Assembly: GCA_944472135.2 (NCBI GenBank) | Contig: OX235263.1 | Coordinates: 13,189,517-13,253,516, forward strand | DNA length: 64,000 nucleotides | From: Trichobilharzia regenti | Taxonomy: Eukaryota; Platyhelminthes; Trematoda; Strigeidida; Schistosomatidae | Reading direction: 5' to 3' | Shown: one piece after another, positions 1 through 9,920 of the stretch | Layout: every line of letters starts with the position of its first letter | Position numbering within the stretch: the first letter of the stretch is position 1 | Made by a program: the position numbers and the translations under genes | Notes under the pieces: generated by a model | The model's database searches: none | The model's input: only the letters and a program-made list of their open reading frames with translations | Told to the model about the DNA's origin: nothing

Positions 1-879
1 TAGAGTTAAGCCTGAAGAAGATTTGATTGAAAACAACAATATTGTTTGCTTAAATATCTTGTTCTCATTTAGAAATAATCAACATTTTATGAATAAGCTT
101 AACCTCAAAATTTCGAGAATTTTATAAATTAAAGTCAAATAAATAAAAATGAAAAATAAAGTAAAAGTTTCCAGAAACATAAGAGGAATATCCAAAAAGT
201 AAATAACATACACATGTAAACTTAAATATTGAACATTGAACAAGAGTCATTTTAAACATAAATGGCGGAATACTCAAGGTCAGTTAGGGAAATGAATGCC
301 AACAAAAAGGTTAATGACTGTTATGAAATATTTCGAAAATAAATTTTAATTAATTTTGCAATTAAAGATATATTGATATTTATGAATGACAGATATGTTG
401 AATCGGATGAAATTTAGCCTAGTGTTGAACACCCAAAGCTCCTTTAACCGTCATAAAAATACAGACTTGATTTCAATGTTAATAACAAAAGAATTAATGC
501 GATCTATACAGAGAGAAATACTGTCGGTTATTTAGGAAAAATGACGATTAGTTTATGTAAAGAATCATAGATTCGTCATCTAAAGTATTCTTTTCTTAAT
601 TCAGGTATTAGGCATATAAAATATGTTGACATATCTAGAAATATGTATGATGGAGACAATATGTAGCTGAGAGAGGTTATTTCCATGGAACTGTATTCTC
701 TAAGCTGCATGGTTTCACTGACTGACTTTTCCTGTCTTTCTAGACTACATCTTATGGACATAGAGATAGGAAATTCCAAGCTTTCCTACTTTTGGCAAAG
801 TGGTCTGAACGTCTTCAGGAAAACTAATCGAAATGAAAGTAAAAAAGGTATATTATTATAAGGGGCAGCTTGATGTATT
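1..879. other. AT-rich stretch without recognisable gene
   Basis: No long reading frame, no RT or endonuclease motif and none of the SINE families seen elsewhere in the window could be recognised. Short frames here are stop-limited and low in complexity. Confidence 0.5.
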
Positions 880-1265
880 TGTGTTCTCTGAGCTGAATGG
901 CTTATTTGCGAGGCCTTGATTGTCCTACTTCATCTTGCAACATTTTCTGTGCATACTTCAATTCGTTGAGGTGAGCTTTTAAATTTCTCCACGAATTTTG
1001 TAAGTCATCTCTTCTTTGTCTATGTCAATTAGCAGACACATTTAAAGGAACAATGTTTACCGATCTGTAAGAAGGAAATCTCATACACAAAGGGTCAAAC
1101 TTCAGGTCAAGGAAACAATCAGTACGATGAGAGATAGTGAGAGATGAGTAATAAACTCGGGGAGAAATCTACAAGCTCACTTCAATTCAAACTGAAGAAT
1201 GTGCTGAAGATGTGGCCTAGTAGGGCAGTGACAGCTCTGTAAGTAAATCATCTAGCTCAGAGAAT
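880..1265. repeat. PLE terminal repeat (family D), two arms in inverted order
   Basis: Positions 880-965 match, in the same orientation, the terminal segment of the PLEs at 30985 and 43445 (a phrase beginning GTTCTCTGAGCTG and running to a hairpin followed by TTCTGTGC). Positions 1190-1265 hold the same segment reversed (ending AGCTCAGAGAA). The part between (about 1040-1130) resembles PLE sequence near 43650 read in reverse. I infer a collapsed PLE remnant with inverted ends. No coding capacity. Confidence 0.5.
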
Positions 1266-1589
1266 AATACCACATCAAAATCATCCACCTTAGCTACAAA
1301 TCATCACCACCATATCTAAAAAAGACATCTTTTATCTTTACAACTTTGTTCAGTTATATGAGTCACGAGACAATTTAGCATATCCCTTTACTACCATATC
1401 AACTGTAGCTAAAAATCAAATATGCAGAGCTACACGTCTAGTTACTGAGGAGGAGAAGGAGGAGACCAACAGGGAACTAAAATTGGTTCAGTCCACTCTT
1501 AAATCAAATAATTCAAAAATGTGAAGATAAATATGAATTGGCATCTTTTGCTAAGACTGTGCTGATTACAGTGGCGATTCCTTAACTCA

Positions 1590-1990
1590 AATCCTTAAAA
1601 TTATGACATAAGAGTGTATTTTCGTACAACTAACACCTTACGATCATCACTGTTGAGGGTTAAGAATAAAGTAAAAGAGGATAACCAACAGGGTTGTCTG
1701 TACCAGATAAATTGTGGAGATTGTGACGCCGTATATGTAAGAGGATAAATGTAAGAGTGAAAGAGCATAAACAAGGTGGTTCTAAAGACCTCTACAGATG
1801 TGAAGATGCTAGAAAACAGATTGGCTATTGCAGTGCACTCGACAGATTTGCGGCAAAAGATCAACTTCGACAAGACTAAGGTTCTACCGAAAGATTTTTG
1901 GTTCGTATGAAGAAAGACTGACTGCAGAAGTTTTGTATATGTAAGGAGTGAATCTCAACAGTTTGAACAGACGTGAAGGTGTGATGTTAG
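1590..1990 (+). pseudogene. Penelope-like GIY-YIG endonuclease remnant
   Basis: The plus strand reads CLYQINCGDCDAVYV, the start of the GIY-YIG nuclease that ends Penelope-like polymerases, then an out-of-frame piece with VRVKEHKQGG that fits the conserved R..EH part of the fold. Bases encoding the second half of the YIG motif are missing and stops follow (near 1877). The reverse transcriptase part is absent. In intact PLEs this domain nicks target DNA; this copy cannot make a working protein. Confidence 0.65.
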
Positions 1991-2124
1991 CCGATTAAAT
2001 GGTAAGTCCTGATTAATATATAAATGTGGAAATGTAGCACTAATTATTCCTACTTGATCTAATTTCCCGATTGTCTATATCTTCTTATGGAGAGGTTAAC
2101 AAATGATTTTCAATAGTTCAGTCG

Positions 2125-2335
2125 TGCAAATTTTTTATTTATTTTATTGTTATTTTATTTTTGATTACATTTTGATTTCACACCGTATTTTTGGTACAAG
2201 TGTGGAATTTTCAGCGTGGATATCGGTAGCCCAAATTTTGCAGGCCGACCATAGATATCAGGTGTGCGTCGGCAGGGGATCGAACTTTGAACTGTGTGCA
2301 TGGTCAGCGAAAATCCTAACCACTATGCCACTGGC
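2125..2335 (-). mobile_element. tRNA-derived SINE, family A
   Basis: Reverse-oriented copy of a roughly 190-bp SINE found five times in the window. Read on the minus strand it has a tRNA-like head with pol III box B (GATCCCCTGCCGACGCAC region), then a body with TATCTATGGTCGGCC and GTACCAAAAATACGGTGTG, and an A-rich AAAATAAAATAA tail. The head end is eroded in this copy (CACTATGCCACTGGC). Confidence 0.75.
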
Positions 2336-2449
2336 AGTTTCCCTTGTTTGCGCTTAATCCATATACATTTCTTTCAACAGATTTTTTGATTAAAGAACGG
2401 ATTCTTGATTCGTTCCTTCCCGGGATGTCTTCTCTCTAATCCTTTCTGG

Positions 2450-3127
2450 TAGAGGTGATGAAGATTACTGGGCAACACCGCCACCACCACCAACAACAGA
2501 TAACAATCAGCATAAATCGGAGAAATGTGAAAGAAGCAACCTCCTTTACCTACCTTGGAAGCATCGTTTCAAACACAGGCGGAACTGACTAGGATATCAA
2601 AGGAGCGGGGATCGGGAAAGCAAGACAGGCTTTCATTACTCTAAAGCCTGTGTAAAGGTCAAAAGAGCTCAGCATGAAAATGAAAATAAGATCTGGATTT
2701 TCAACTCTAATGTGAAGTCAGTGCTACTATGCGGATCATAAACTTTGCGCGTCATGAAGATCACCTCAAACAAACTAAAGACCTTCATTAAGAGCTGCCT
2801 CCGCTCACTAGTTAATATCAGATGGTCAGAAAAGATCAGCAACTGGGATCTCTGGCAATGAGCAAACCAACCAGGAACCGATTGTGAAACAAATAGGCAT
2901 GAAGAAATAGAGATGGATTAGCTGACCATACTCTGAGGAAACCATCAAGTGACATCACTGGACAAGCCATCACTCGAGGGGAACCCAAAAGGGAAGCGGC
3001 GAGTTGGTCGTCAGTGCAAGGGTGATGTGAAGAGGAGATGAAAGCATGTGGGCAGACCTAGAGCCAGGTGAAACCTTTAGCAGAGAACCGAACGCAATGG
3101 AGACCGGCAGCTGAAGCCCTGTGTTCC
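2450..3127 (+). mobile_element. Decayed RTE-clade LINE, 3' part
   Basis: Matches the last third of the RTE open reading frame at 56878-59949 in order: ATGAAGAT..., a CAC/CAA-rich run (HQQ tract), the TSFTYLGSIVS segment (2550-2580), the ALLYGSETWRV segment (about 2730), the RWIGHTLRK segment (2912-2945) and the final EALCSS codons at 3115. Frameshifts and stops throughout. The copy stops at CTGTGTTCC, and a SINE head follows directly. Confidence 0.8.
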
Positions 3128-3178
3128 TGTGCATCGGTGGCACAGTGGCTAGGAATCTCACCGACCATGCAAACGTTT
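3128..3178 (+). repeat. SINE family A head fragment
   Basis: TGCATCGGTGGCACAGTGGC matches the tRNA-like head (box A) of family A. Only the first ~50 bp is present, joined exactly to the broken 3' end of the RTE fragment, so this junction is either a nested insertion or a recombination scar. Confidence 0.6.
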
Positions 3179-3394
3179 TCAAGAATTATTATTTAGGGAT
3201 TCTGTTTGTTTCAGGTTAGACCACACATTGATATCAGTTACAAAACCATTGAAAACTCGGTTTTCAAGTGAAACTTCCATTTGTTAGATTTCTCACAACA
3301 AATAAGCAATTAACAGTACTTAAAAATGTAAGAAGGACAAAAGTCGGAACTTGAGATAATATAAAATTTGTTACAGCCAGGTAAAGTTTATTCA

Positions 3395-3610
3395 GGTGTT
3401 AGCTTGCTGATATTTGATTGGCTACTAGATTTCATCATCGATTAGAGAAGGATTATAAACTACTAGAGAGTACTGGACGGCTATTTCGTCCTAGGTTGGA
3501 ATTCTTAACCAGTTTATACCCACTAGGTTTTGAACCCAAAACCTTCCGGCTCCAAGGTGAGCTCGTGATCTATTGAGCAACTTGGATCGACTTAATGACC
3601 AGTTCATCAT
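3395..3610 (-). mobile_element. tRNA-hammerhead SINE module (family H), decayed
   Basis: On the minus strand a tRNA-like head with box B (GGTTTTGGGTTCAAAACC, read in reverse) precedes a decayed hammerhead segment (CTGGTTAAGAATTCC ... AGGACGAAA) and the family H 3' body (TGATGAAATC region). The CTGANGA core is not intact, so self-cleavage is not expected here. Confidence 0.65.
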
Positions 3611-3689
3611 TTCCTAATTCTTCCAATTCAGGGTAAAACGTGACTGCTAGCCATTATTATTAGGGCGAGTATTTAGCCCACTAGAACCG

Positions 3690-4035
3690 CTGTTACAGCC
3701 AGTCGCTAATGAGCATCTCATTGATATTCAAGTATTGGTTTGTAGGTATTTGATTTGATTGGTTACAGGCTTTCATCATAAACTGATATCAGTCAGAGAA
3801 GCATTGAATATCACCTTGGTGTATCGGACATAAATTTATTCTTAGTTTTGGACTCTTCAGTAGTACGCACCCACTGGCAAGCTTCGAACTCATGGCCTTG
3901 CGGTTACGCTGTCTCGTGAATTGGCATAAGTTGAAATTCATAGATTGGCCATTGGATCAGGTCCCATTGACTTAATGGTCTACGAGATCGCTTCGTAGCC
4001 GGAAAGTACTGGGCTCAAATCCCGGCGGTACTGTG
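3690..4035. mobile_element. Head-to-head pair of family H modules
   Basis: A minus-strand module (3690-3910: body, decayed hammerhead with CTGAAGAGTCC core, tRNA-like head) is followed by a central segment (AATTGGCATAAGTTGAAATTC, ATTGGATCAGGTCCCA) and by a plus-strand tRNA-like head (3960-4035; box A TGACTTAATGG, box B GGGCTCAAATCCC). The plus arm is cut off before its ribozyme, where a family E repeat begins. Same layout as at 42470, 50825 and 52940. Confidence 0.65.
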
Positions 4036-4140
4036 TGAACATCATTTAAGTCATCAGTTATTATTACTGTTTAACACTGTGTGACTTATCAAAATAAAAT
4101 CTTATCCATAATGGAATTCCTAATTCAGTTGTGTTTTCTT
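4036..4140 (+). repeat. Family E repeat
   Basis: Contains the phrase TCATCAGTTATTATTACTG, then TAACACTGTGTGAC, CAAAATAAAATCTTATCC and ATAATGGA. The same ordered phrases recur at 4965, 29225, 32385 and 33045-33570. Probably a terminal repeat of a PLE, since copies sit next to PLE remnants. Non-coding. Confidence 0.6.
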
Positions 4141-4624
4141 ATGCAAATCGATTGCTTGGCAAAAAAGCTATTACTGTCAGCTGAACCTGTTATGACGGGA
4201 ACTCCGACTTTACAGGCTATAAGTGAATATTCACTTAATGCACTGGTTAATCTGTCCAAATCACACGTCAACAACATATAACACCTCCAGCACGCGAAGA
4301 CGAAAGAAAAGACTAAACGTCGATAAGAGAGCTTTTGCTGTCTCCAACAACATTTAAAATACTAAACAGAAACTCTATATATATACAGTTAGAGTGACCT
4401 TGAAAATAAGGTAATTCAGTGATGTCCGTAGAAATCCAGCAATCCAAACAGAGGGAAAAACAAACGGCTCAAACCAGTCCGCAATAACTCCTTAGAATAG
4501 TTGTTTTAAGGTTTTTTAGGCAAAACCTAGTGTGCGAAACAAAACCGTAAATAGTAGACGATATGACAGAAAAGATGAATCACTGTAGATAAATAGTCTA
4601 ATATGGAATTCATTCGATCCGAAT
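4141..4624. other. No recognisable feature
   Basis: AT-rich sequence with no RT, endonuclease, tRNA-like or shared repeat segment that I could identify. Confidence 0.4.
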
Positions 4625-4858
4625 TTTTTTCCTTCACGTCCCCAGTGAAAGATAGAGAGCTTCAAGCTAGAGGCTTGAAGTTTCTGTAGCAGTGGTGTTC
4701 ATTTTCACAGGATAGGGTTGCTAGCCTCATGCCCTACCTTCACTCTTTGCCAGTTCTATTACTGGCTTAGTGAGGTAAAGAAGTACGTCGGTGGCCGAGG
4801 ATCGAACCTCGAACCATGTACATAGTTGGCGAGCGTCCTAACCGCTGTGCCACTAGTC
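4625..4858 (-). mobile_element. tRNA-headed SINE family B (RTE-tailed)
   Basis: On the minus strand: tRNA-like head (box B TTCGATCCTCGG), linker with ACTTCTTTACCTCACTAAGC, a segment GCATGAGGCTAGCAACCC...GCTACAGAAACTTCA that matches the 5' end of the RTE at 59854-59905, and a tail AGCTTGAAGCTCTC...CACTGGGG related to the RTE 3' end. Older copy: the tail is diverged. Confidence 0.75.
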
Positions 4859-4964
4859 CAAATTAAAACCTACCATTTATTTGATACCGCTTCACACAAT
4901 ACACTCAAGTTCTTGAGTGACTATCAAAGTATACAAAGTTGTATGAGTACCTTGATACGTTCAT

Positions 4965-5100
4965 CAGTAATAATTTTTCCTCGAAACGTAGTAATCAGTT
5001 ACTATTACTGTACAATACTGTGTGATTTAATCAAAGTAAAATCTTATCCCTAATAAAGTTATACACTACCACAATACCCAAGTTTTGTCCTTAAATCAAT
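4965..5100 (+). repeat. Family E repeat
   Basis: Starts CCTCGAAACGTAGTAATCAG, continues with an ACTGTGTGA phrase and AAAATCTTATCCCTAATA, then TACACTACCACAATACCCAAG. Same order as other family E copies. Confidence 0.65.
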
Positions 5101-5539
5101 AAGTTTCTTCTGTTATCATTATGTAAAAATGATCCCATTGTTAAAGGGTCCATGTGATATTCAAACTGATCCCTTTTTTTATCTGTAGAGAACGGAAAGA
5201 ATTTCAACTCCTTTGGGAAAGACCCTTCAAAAAGAAACACTACATAAAAAACTTATATTTTTCTTTCATGTCGTCATAGATGTAATTTGATAGGAATGAA
5301 ATGTTTATATATATAACATATGTGTATAACTTGTTTCCTCTGGGATTGTTACATCGGATAAAAGGGTGCGAGTAGGCAACCAAAACTCCTACTAGTAAAT
5401 GGACACTCTTAAAATTGTTCTTATGGGTAAGTTTGAATCTGAAAAATGAATAAGACTCTTCTAACTTTGTTTATATTCTCTCTCTCTCCCTAGATGCGAC
5501 TGTTGCAGGATGTCTAATAACAATAATAACAGTAGCTTT
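5101..5539. other. No recognisable feature
   Basis: Unassigned AT-rich DNA with a short TATATA run and a TCTCTCTC run. No coding or repeat signature recognised. Confidence 0.4.
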
Positions 5540-5625
5540 CAAACCCCGGTGGGTGAGTTCTGTTGAAGAGTCCCAAACCGATGTCAGCCCATGATGAAAT
5601 CCTGTAACCAACCAAATAAAATCCC
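5540..5625 (+). repeat. Family H module, internal deletion
   Basis: Has the end of the tRNA-like head (CCCCGGTGGGTGAGTTCTG), the first half of the hammerhead (TTGAAGAGTCCCAAAC) and then jumps to the body (GATGTCAGCCCATGATGAAA). The GGAC-GAAA half of the ribozyme is deleted. Confidence 0.6.
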
Positions 5626-5679
5626 TTTAGACCAATACTTGAAAAGCGATAGCTTTATTGTACACAATAGGTTTGGCTC

Positions 5680-6295
5680 AGCAGTTGCCTCCGTTCTCCT
5701 TTATAGCCAGCTGTGAGACCTGGACATTGAGAGTAGAATTAACGAAAAGATTAGTTGTCTTCGATCATAGGTGCCTGCGGTCTATCTCCCGTGTGAATTA
5801 GTATAATAAGATGAGCAATATTAAGAGACATGTATTACGCATGCATGCCAGGCCATTGATCGCCTTCCTCGACGGACAATGTTAGCTGACGTAAAATCAG
5901 CTTGAAAAAGAGCCATTGGTGGTCATAGCTTCATCAGTCAATGAAATCCACAACAGTTAGTCTAAGCCAAGTAGGAAGGTGTAGACTTCCTGGTTGGGGT
6001 CCTCGGAACGGTAAAAACCGATGGTTGGAAACAATTGGTGACATGTCTCAAAATCGTTCTCAATGACTGGTTCAGATGCATCCACTCCTCGTGACTTATG
6101 ATTTCCAATGAAACTATATTGTTCTTCGTTACTACTATTCCTTTGTCTCACACCTCTGTTTACTGTCTCTATTACGCATTTATTCTACTTTTTTCTCTTG
6201 CTTTGTGTGCTACATGGAGGGAGTGTGGTGACTTGAACTGCCGCACATATGTGCAAAGTTCTATGTCGAAAACAGACAGACATAAACAATAAGCT
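5680..6295 (+). mobile_element. Non-LTR retrotransposon (second LINE lineage), 3' end
   Basis: Shares its coding remnant and its whole 3' tail with the copy at 47480-48985: CTTTATAGCCAGCTGTGAGA, then TCGATCATAGGTGCCTG, and the non-coding tail from GTGACTTATGATTTCCAATG through GTGCTACATGGAGGGAGTG to AAAACAGACAGACAT. Frame is broken. Its C-terminal sequence is unlike the RTE copies, so it is a different LINE family, which I could not place in a clade. Confidence 0.7.
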
Positions 6296-7084
6296 CAGTT
6301 TCCAGAGTAGTTTATGGCATAATATTTTCTCTGCATCTAGGAGTTTCAAGTAAAACAGCCAACTCCAGGACGTTGTGTGATGCAGTGATGTTGGATATGA
6401 AGAATAAAATGATCTACTACGGTATTTTTCTTTGGACCCCCAAAATGTAGCAACTGTAGATCGGAAACCTATTAAAAATGAGTATGAGTTGATTTGGCGA
6501 ACGATGGACTTACCTGAATGATTATAACACCGAACAACTAAAGAAGATAAGATGCACCATCTCAGATTGAATACAGGTAGCCCAGTAATTCAGGCAGACC
6601 ACCAAAACAGTGGACACAAGAGCGAATCAGATCAAGTGATTTCGCAAAGAGACTCTTATTAATGAACTTTATTGTCGCGCTGTACAGTTGTACAGTTATA
6701 TGACTTTTTATAAATGCTAATGTGACGAATTTCTACAGTTGGTTATGCATTCATCGAAAATGGCACTTGATACGCGCACTTGCTACTCTTTTTCAGCGGA
6801 TATATAATTCTGATCCTGTGGAGGAAGCGTTCATCTTGTAAGAGAAATCCTAATCGAAAATGGTTATCAAACACGCTTTTTACAGGAAAAATATGTGATG
6901 TAACATCTGTTTCAACGAAAATGCTGCATGCGAAAACCCTGTATTCAGTGACAACCTGGTTGCTAACATCCTTCTAAATAAGATCTTACAATATGCACAA
7001 ATGACATACTCTGTAGCATCACTGAGAACAGGGCGGAGAGTGACGACAAAAACTCGCCATCATGAGTCAGAATTCATAGACTAG
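6296..7084. other. No recognisable feature
   Basis: No repeat family or coding motif identified. Frames are short and without homologous motifs that I know. Confidence 0.4.
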
Positions 7085-7260
7085 ACGTTGAGTAAGCTAC
7101 CGGTGACTGAATGGTCTTCGAGCTTCACTTATAAACGGAAGATCCTGGGTTGAAACCTCAGTGGATGCTTACCGCCAATGAGTTTCAAATAAAAAGGGAA
7201 CAGCTGTACAGTACTTCTTGCTGGTTTTCAATTATTCTCTAACTGATATCAATCAGTCGT
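7085..7260 (+). mobile_element. Family H module, decayed hammerhead
   Basis: tRNA-like head (GGTGACTGAATGGTC box A, GATCCTGGGTTGAAACC box B), a decayed ribozyme segment ending GGGAACAGCTGTACAGTAC, then the body TCTCTAACTGATATCAATCA. The CTGAAGA core and GGACGAAA are lost. Confidence 0.65.
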
Positions 7261-8009
7261 TGAACTTGAAATATTTCTAGTAATCTACGGAATTAACAGT
7301 AAGATACATGCTACTTACAAGAGTTTACTAGTAGTACGTTGAGTATGTGGTTTTCTGTAAGATTCTTGAATAAAGCAGCAACAACATCATAGTTGAGAAG
7401 AGCAGAAACTTAAGCTCCTTATGAAATAATACCTAGAAAACTGCCGGATGGCATCTATACACTTCCAAAGATTTCTGAAGTACAATGTACATATTATGTG
7501 ATGAAATTAATTAATCAAATACCTGAGAATTCATAAGAATATTTCCAACAAAATTGGATTAGAGCATTGTCTGCCAGAATCAAACAGAGCCAAACGCGTT
7601 TTTCAACAGACAATTGAAAGTCAAGGGATTGCTTCACAATGTGACCTTGAATTCATTCAAATAAAACTGCAGTCATTAAACACAACACACACTATTATCA
7701 ACAACCTACTAGCACAGAAGTAACCTGAAACATTCAAAATAGGAAACAACGAAAAATAAAAGATAAACATCTAATAAAAACTAAATCAAAAAATGTGCAA
7801 ATATCAATAACAATGATACATAGATCAAGAGTGCTTAAGATTATTAGAGAATTACTTAGAGAAATGGTTATCCAGATAAGTTCATTGAGAAAAATATGAA
7901 TTATATCACCACCTAGGAGACTCAGAATGGCAACAGTTCCGAAAAAAACCACTGTTTATAAAACTACAGTGCTTCGGTGACAACATCAGCGACATCAGTG
8001 ACAACAAAG
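7261..8009. other. No recognisable feature
   Basis: AT-rich, no assignable motif. It lies directly upstream of a PLE endonuclease remnant and may hold eroded PLE sequence, but I could not show this. Confidence 0.35.
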
Positions 8010-8690
8010 TGCATGAAAAATGCAGTTAAAAGAGCTTAGTATACAGCTGAGGTACGTTTTCTCTCCTCAACCACCCCTATTCTACGTTCGAGAAATAAGG
8101 ATAAACTACCTAAATGTGCCTCTTCTATGTGTATCTACGAGTTTGACTGCATCTGCGGAGCCAGCTACATCGAGCATACAATTAGGCAGGTTCCTCATCG
8201 TACTTCCGAACATCATCCAACATGTTTAAGCAAGGGACAAACAAGATCTATTCGTAGCTCTATTTTAGCACACCTTGTAGAAAGTGAGCATAAAATTGAA
8301 GTTAATACTACATTTAAAATTATTCATCGCAATCCAAAGCTGTGTGTGTTCAGAAGAAATTTTTACAGCCACTTTGCTTACCTTGGCCATCGTTACAAGA
8401 ATGTATAAACCTGACTACTTTGCCCCTCTCACCATGAACCTTTAAAATTATAAAATTGTAATTATCCGAATTATTTTATATTTTCTGACCACTTCCTCTT
8501 TAGTTACATGTTATCCTTGTAAAAGTGATTTATTCTAACCGTTTCTACCTTTTAAATGTGTGTATTGATTTTCTCCGTTTATTATCAACCCATTGACATT
8601 TTGACACTGACTGACTAATTATTGTTAACAAACATATCAGTGCCAACCACTTGATTGGTAAATTGTTGTGTATTGTAATAAAAATGATAT
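8010..8690 (+). pseudogene. Penelope-like element 3' end with GIY-YIG domain
   Basis: A 93-codon frame (8127-8408) reads CIYEFDCICGASYIEHTIRQ, the GIY-YIG nuclease start of PLEs, followed by ILAHLVESEHKIEVNTTFKI, the conserved LVES.H end of the domain. The glycine of YIG is replaced (YIE), so catalysis is doubtful. Just upstream, out of frame, is the linker typical of PLEs (TPILRSRNKDKLPKC). The non-coding tail runs to about 8690. The RT domain is missing: a 5'-truncated copy. Confidence 0.75.
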
Positions 8691-9149
8691 ATATATCAGA
8701 GTATATCCAGAGATGAGGATCTAATTGAAAAGTAAATATTTCTTCGCTCGCTCAATCTTTCTGTTTTCTAAATTACAAAATAAGTTCGAAAATATTCAAA
8801 CAGGTGTCAATCGTGTGTTAGGAAATTGTTTATAAAAAGAAAATTCGAATCAATTAATTTGCTAAAATATCTCTCCACAGATTGTATTATTCTCCGGATT
8901 CATCACTAGAGCATTAATGAACTGACTGTATAATTTGAAAGAAGGAAACATTCTGATGTCTTTATGAAAATCATCAAACGGTGAAAAATTTAATTTTTAT
9001 AATTTTGATTCAGTTATCTTTACAGCAGTGCTTTATTAAGTGGCAGTTTTATCTGTACCTCAGCTTGCCTGACTTCAGAAAGGTCATCTGTAGAGTTGAC
9101 CACGAAGTGGTTTTGACACTACTTTAACAATATGGCATACTCTAATCTT
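8691..9149. other. No recognisable feature
   Basis: No motif recognised. AT-rich spacer between a PLE 3' end and an RTE fragment. Confidence 0.4.
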
Positions 9150-9353
9150 CATCAGTCTCATTCAACAGGGACACCTGTCGCGTGATCCACAGCAGAAAAC
9201 TCAGAGAAGTTTTTGGAATGAATACAGGAGTAAGACAATATGGCTGTCTACTATCACCAATGATATTCATCAGACTGTGGGAAGCGATAAGGTATGAAGA
9301 TGCTGGAACAACACGAAGACTCTAGAAGAACTGGAGTTCACTGATGTTTAATA

Positions 9354-9536
9354 GTGGGAATATTTAAAGATGTTTAATATCTTTGATAGTTGGAGGCGAT
9401 CGGCAGGAAGCCTTGGACCCAGGTTTCGTGCTAGTTGGCACTCGTCAGCAAGGCGTATCCAAAACCTTGAAGGATTTCATGTCCCTTCTGAAATTCGAAC
9501 CCGCGTCACCCAGAGCTGCGGTCAGAGACGTTACCG
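9354..9536 (-). mobile_element. tRNA-hammerhead SINE, family C
   Basis: A 183-bp insertion flanked by CTGATGTTTAATA at 9341-9353 and 9537-9549. On the minus strand it has a tRNA-like head (box A AGCGGTAACG, box B GGGTTCGAATTTC), a 45-nt hammerhead ribozyme motif, and a short tail. Five copies of the family occur in the window; this one has the best ribozyme. The target is the decayed RTE, so it is the younger element. Confidence 0.8.
9410..9454 (-). ncRNA. Hammerhead ribozyme motif (family C), intact core
   Basis: Minus strand 5'-3': helix I strand GCCTTG, core CTGACGA, helix II GTGC-CAACTA-GCAC, GAAA, helix III CCTGGG, cleavage triplet GTC, helix I return CAAGGC. All invariant hammerhead positions (CUGANGA, GAAA, NUH) are met and helix I is a perfect 6 bp. 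Helix III is only a self-complementary hexamer with no loop, so a single copy would be weak and dimers would pair better, as known for the schistosome Smalpha ribozyme. Cleavage is predicted, not shown. Confidence 0.8.
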
Positions 9537-9637
9537 CTGATGTTTAATACATCACAAGATCGATGACCTAAAACCATCAAAGTGGCAGGAGAGTAAGGTT
9601 GGAAAGACAGAACTTCAAGTGAACACAGACAATTCAT

Positions 9638-9908
9638 TATAATAGAGGTTTCTGTATTTCCCAATGAATGAAAAACAAAACGAGATTGTTTTTACTGACA
9701 TTTCGCTATTTAATGCTAATAGCTTTCTCAAAGTATTATTAAACCGGAATTTACAAAATCTCAGCATATATATAACAAAGAGTTCGTGGGTGAGAAAAAT
9801 ATAGACTTAGTTCAACTTAAAAGGACATATTGAAAATCGAAATAACAATGAAGATCGTTCAAAACAAATATCAAAGGTAATAGTATATCTGTTATTACAT
9901 CAAAATGA
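9638..9908 (+). repeat. Left inverted terminal repeat of PLE copy 1
   Basis: Reverse complement of 11728-12000 over about 270 bp with few mismatches (phrases ATTATAATAGAGG, CTGACATTTCGCTATT, AACCGGAATTTAC, GGTAATAGTATATCTG). On the minus strand it carries a hammerhead-like segment (see 29048-29090 for the best copy). Confidence 0.9.
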
Positions 9909-9920
9909 AATTTCAATAAA

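Noticed and set aside
6098..6292. Short frame also seen at 48793-49167 with similar peptide
   Set aside because: It is the non-coding 3' tail shared by two copies of the second LINE lineage. The longer open stretch at 48793 runs past the shared tail without any known motif.
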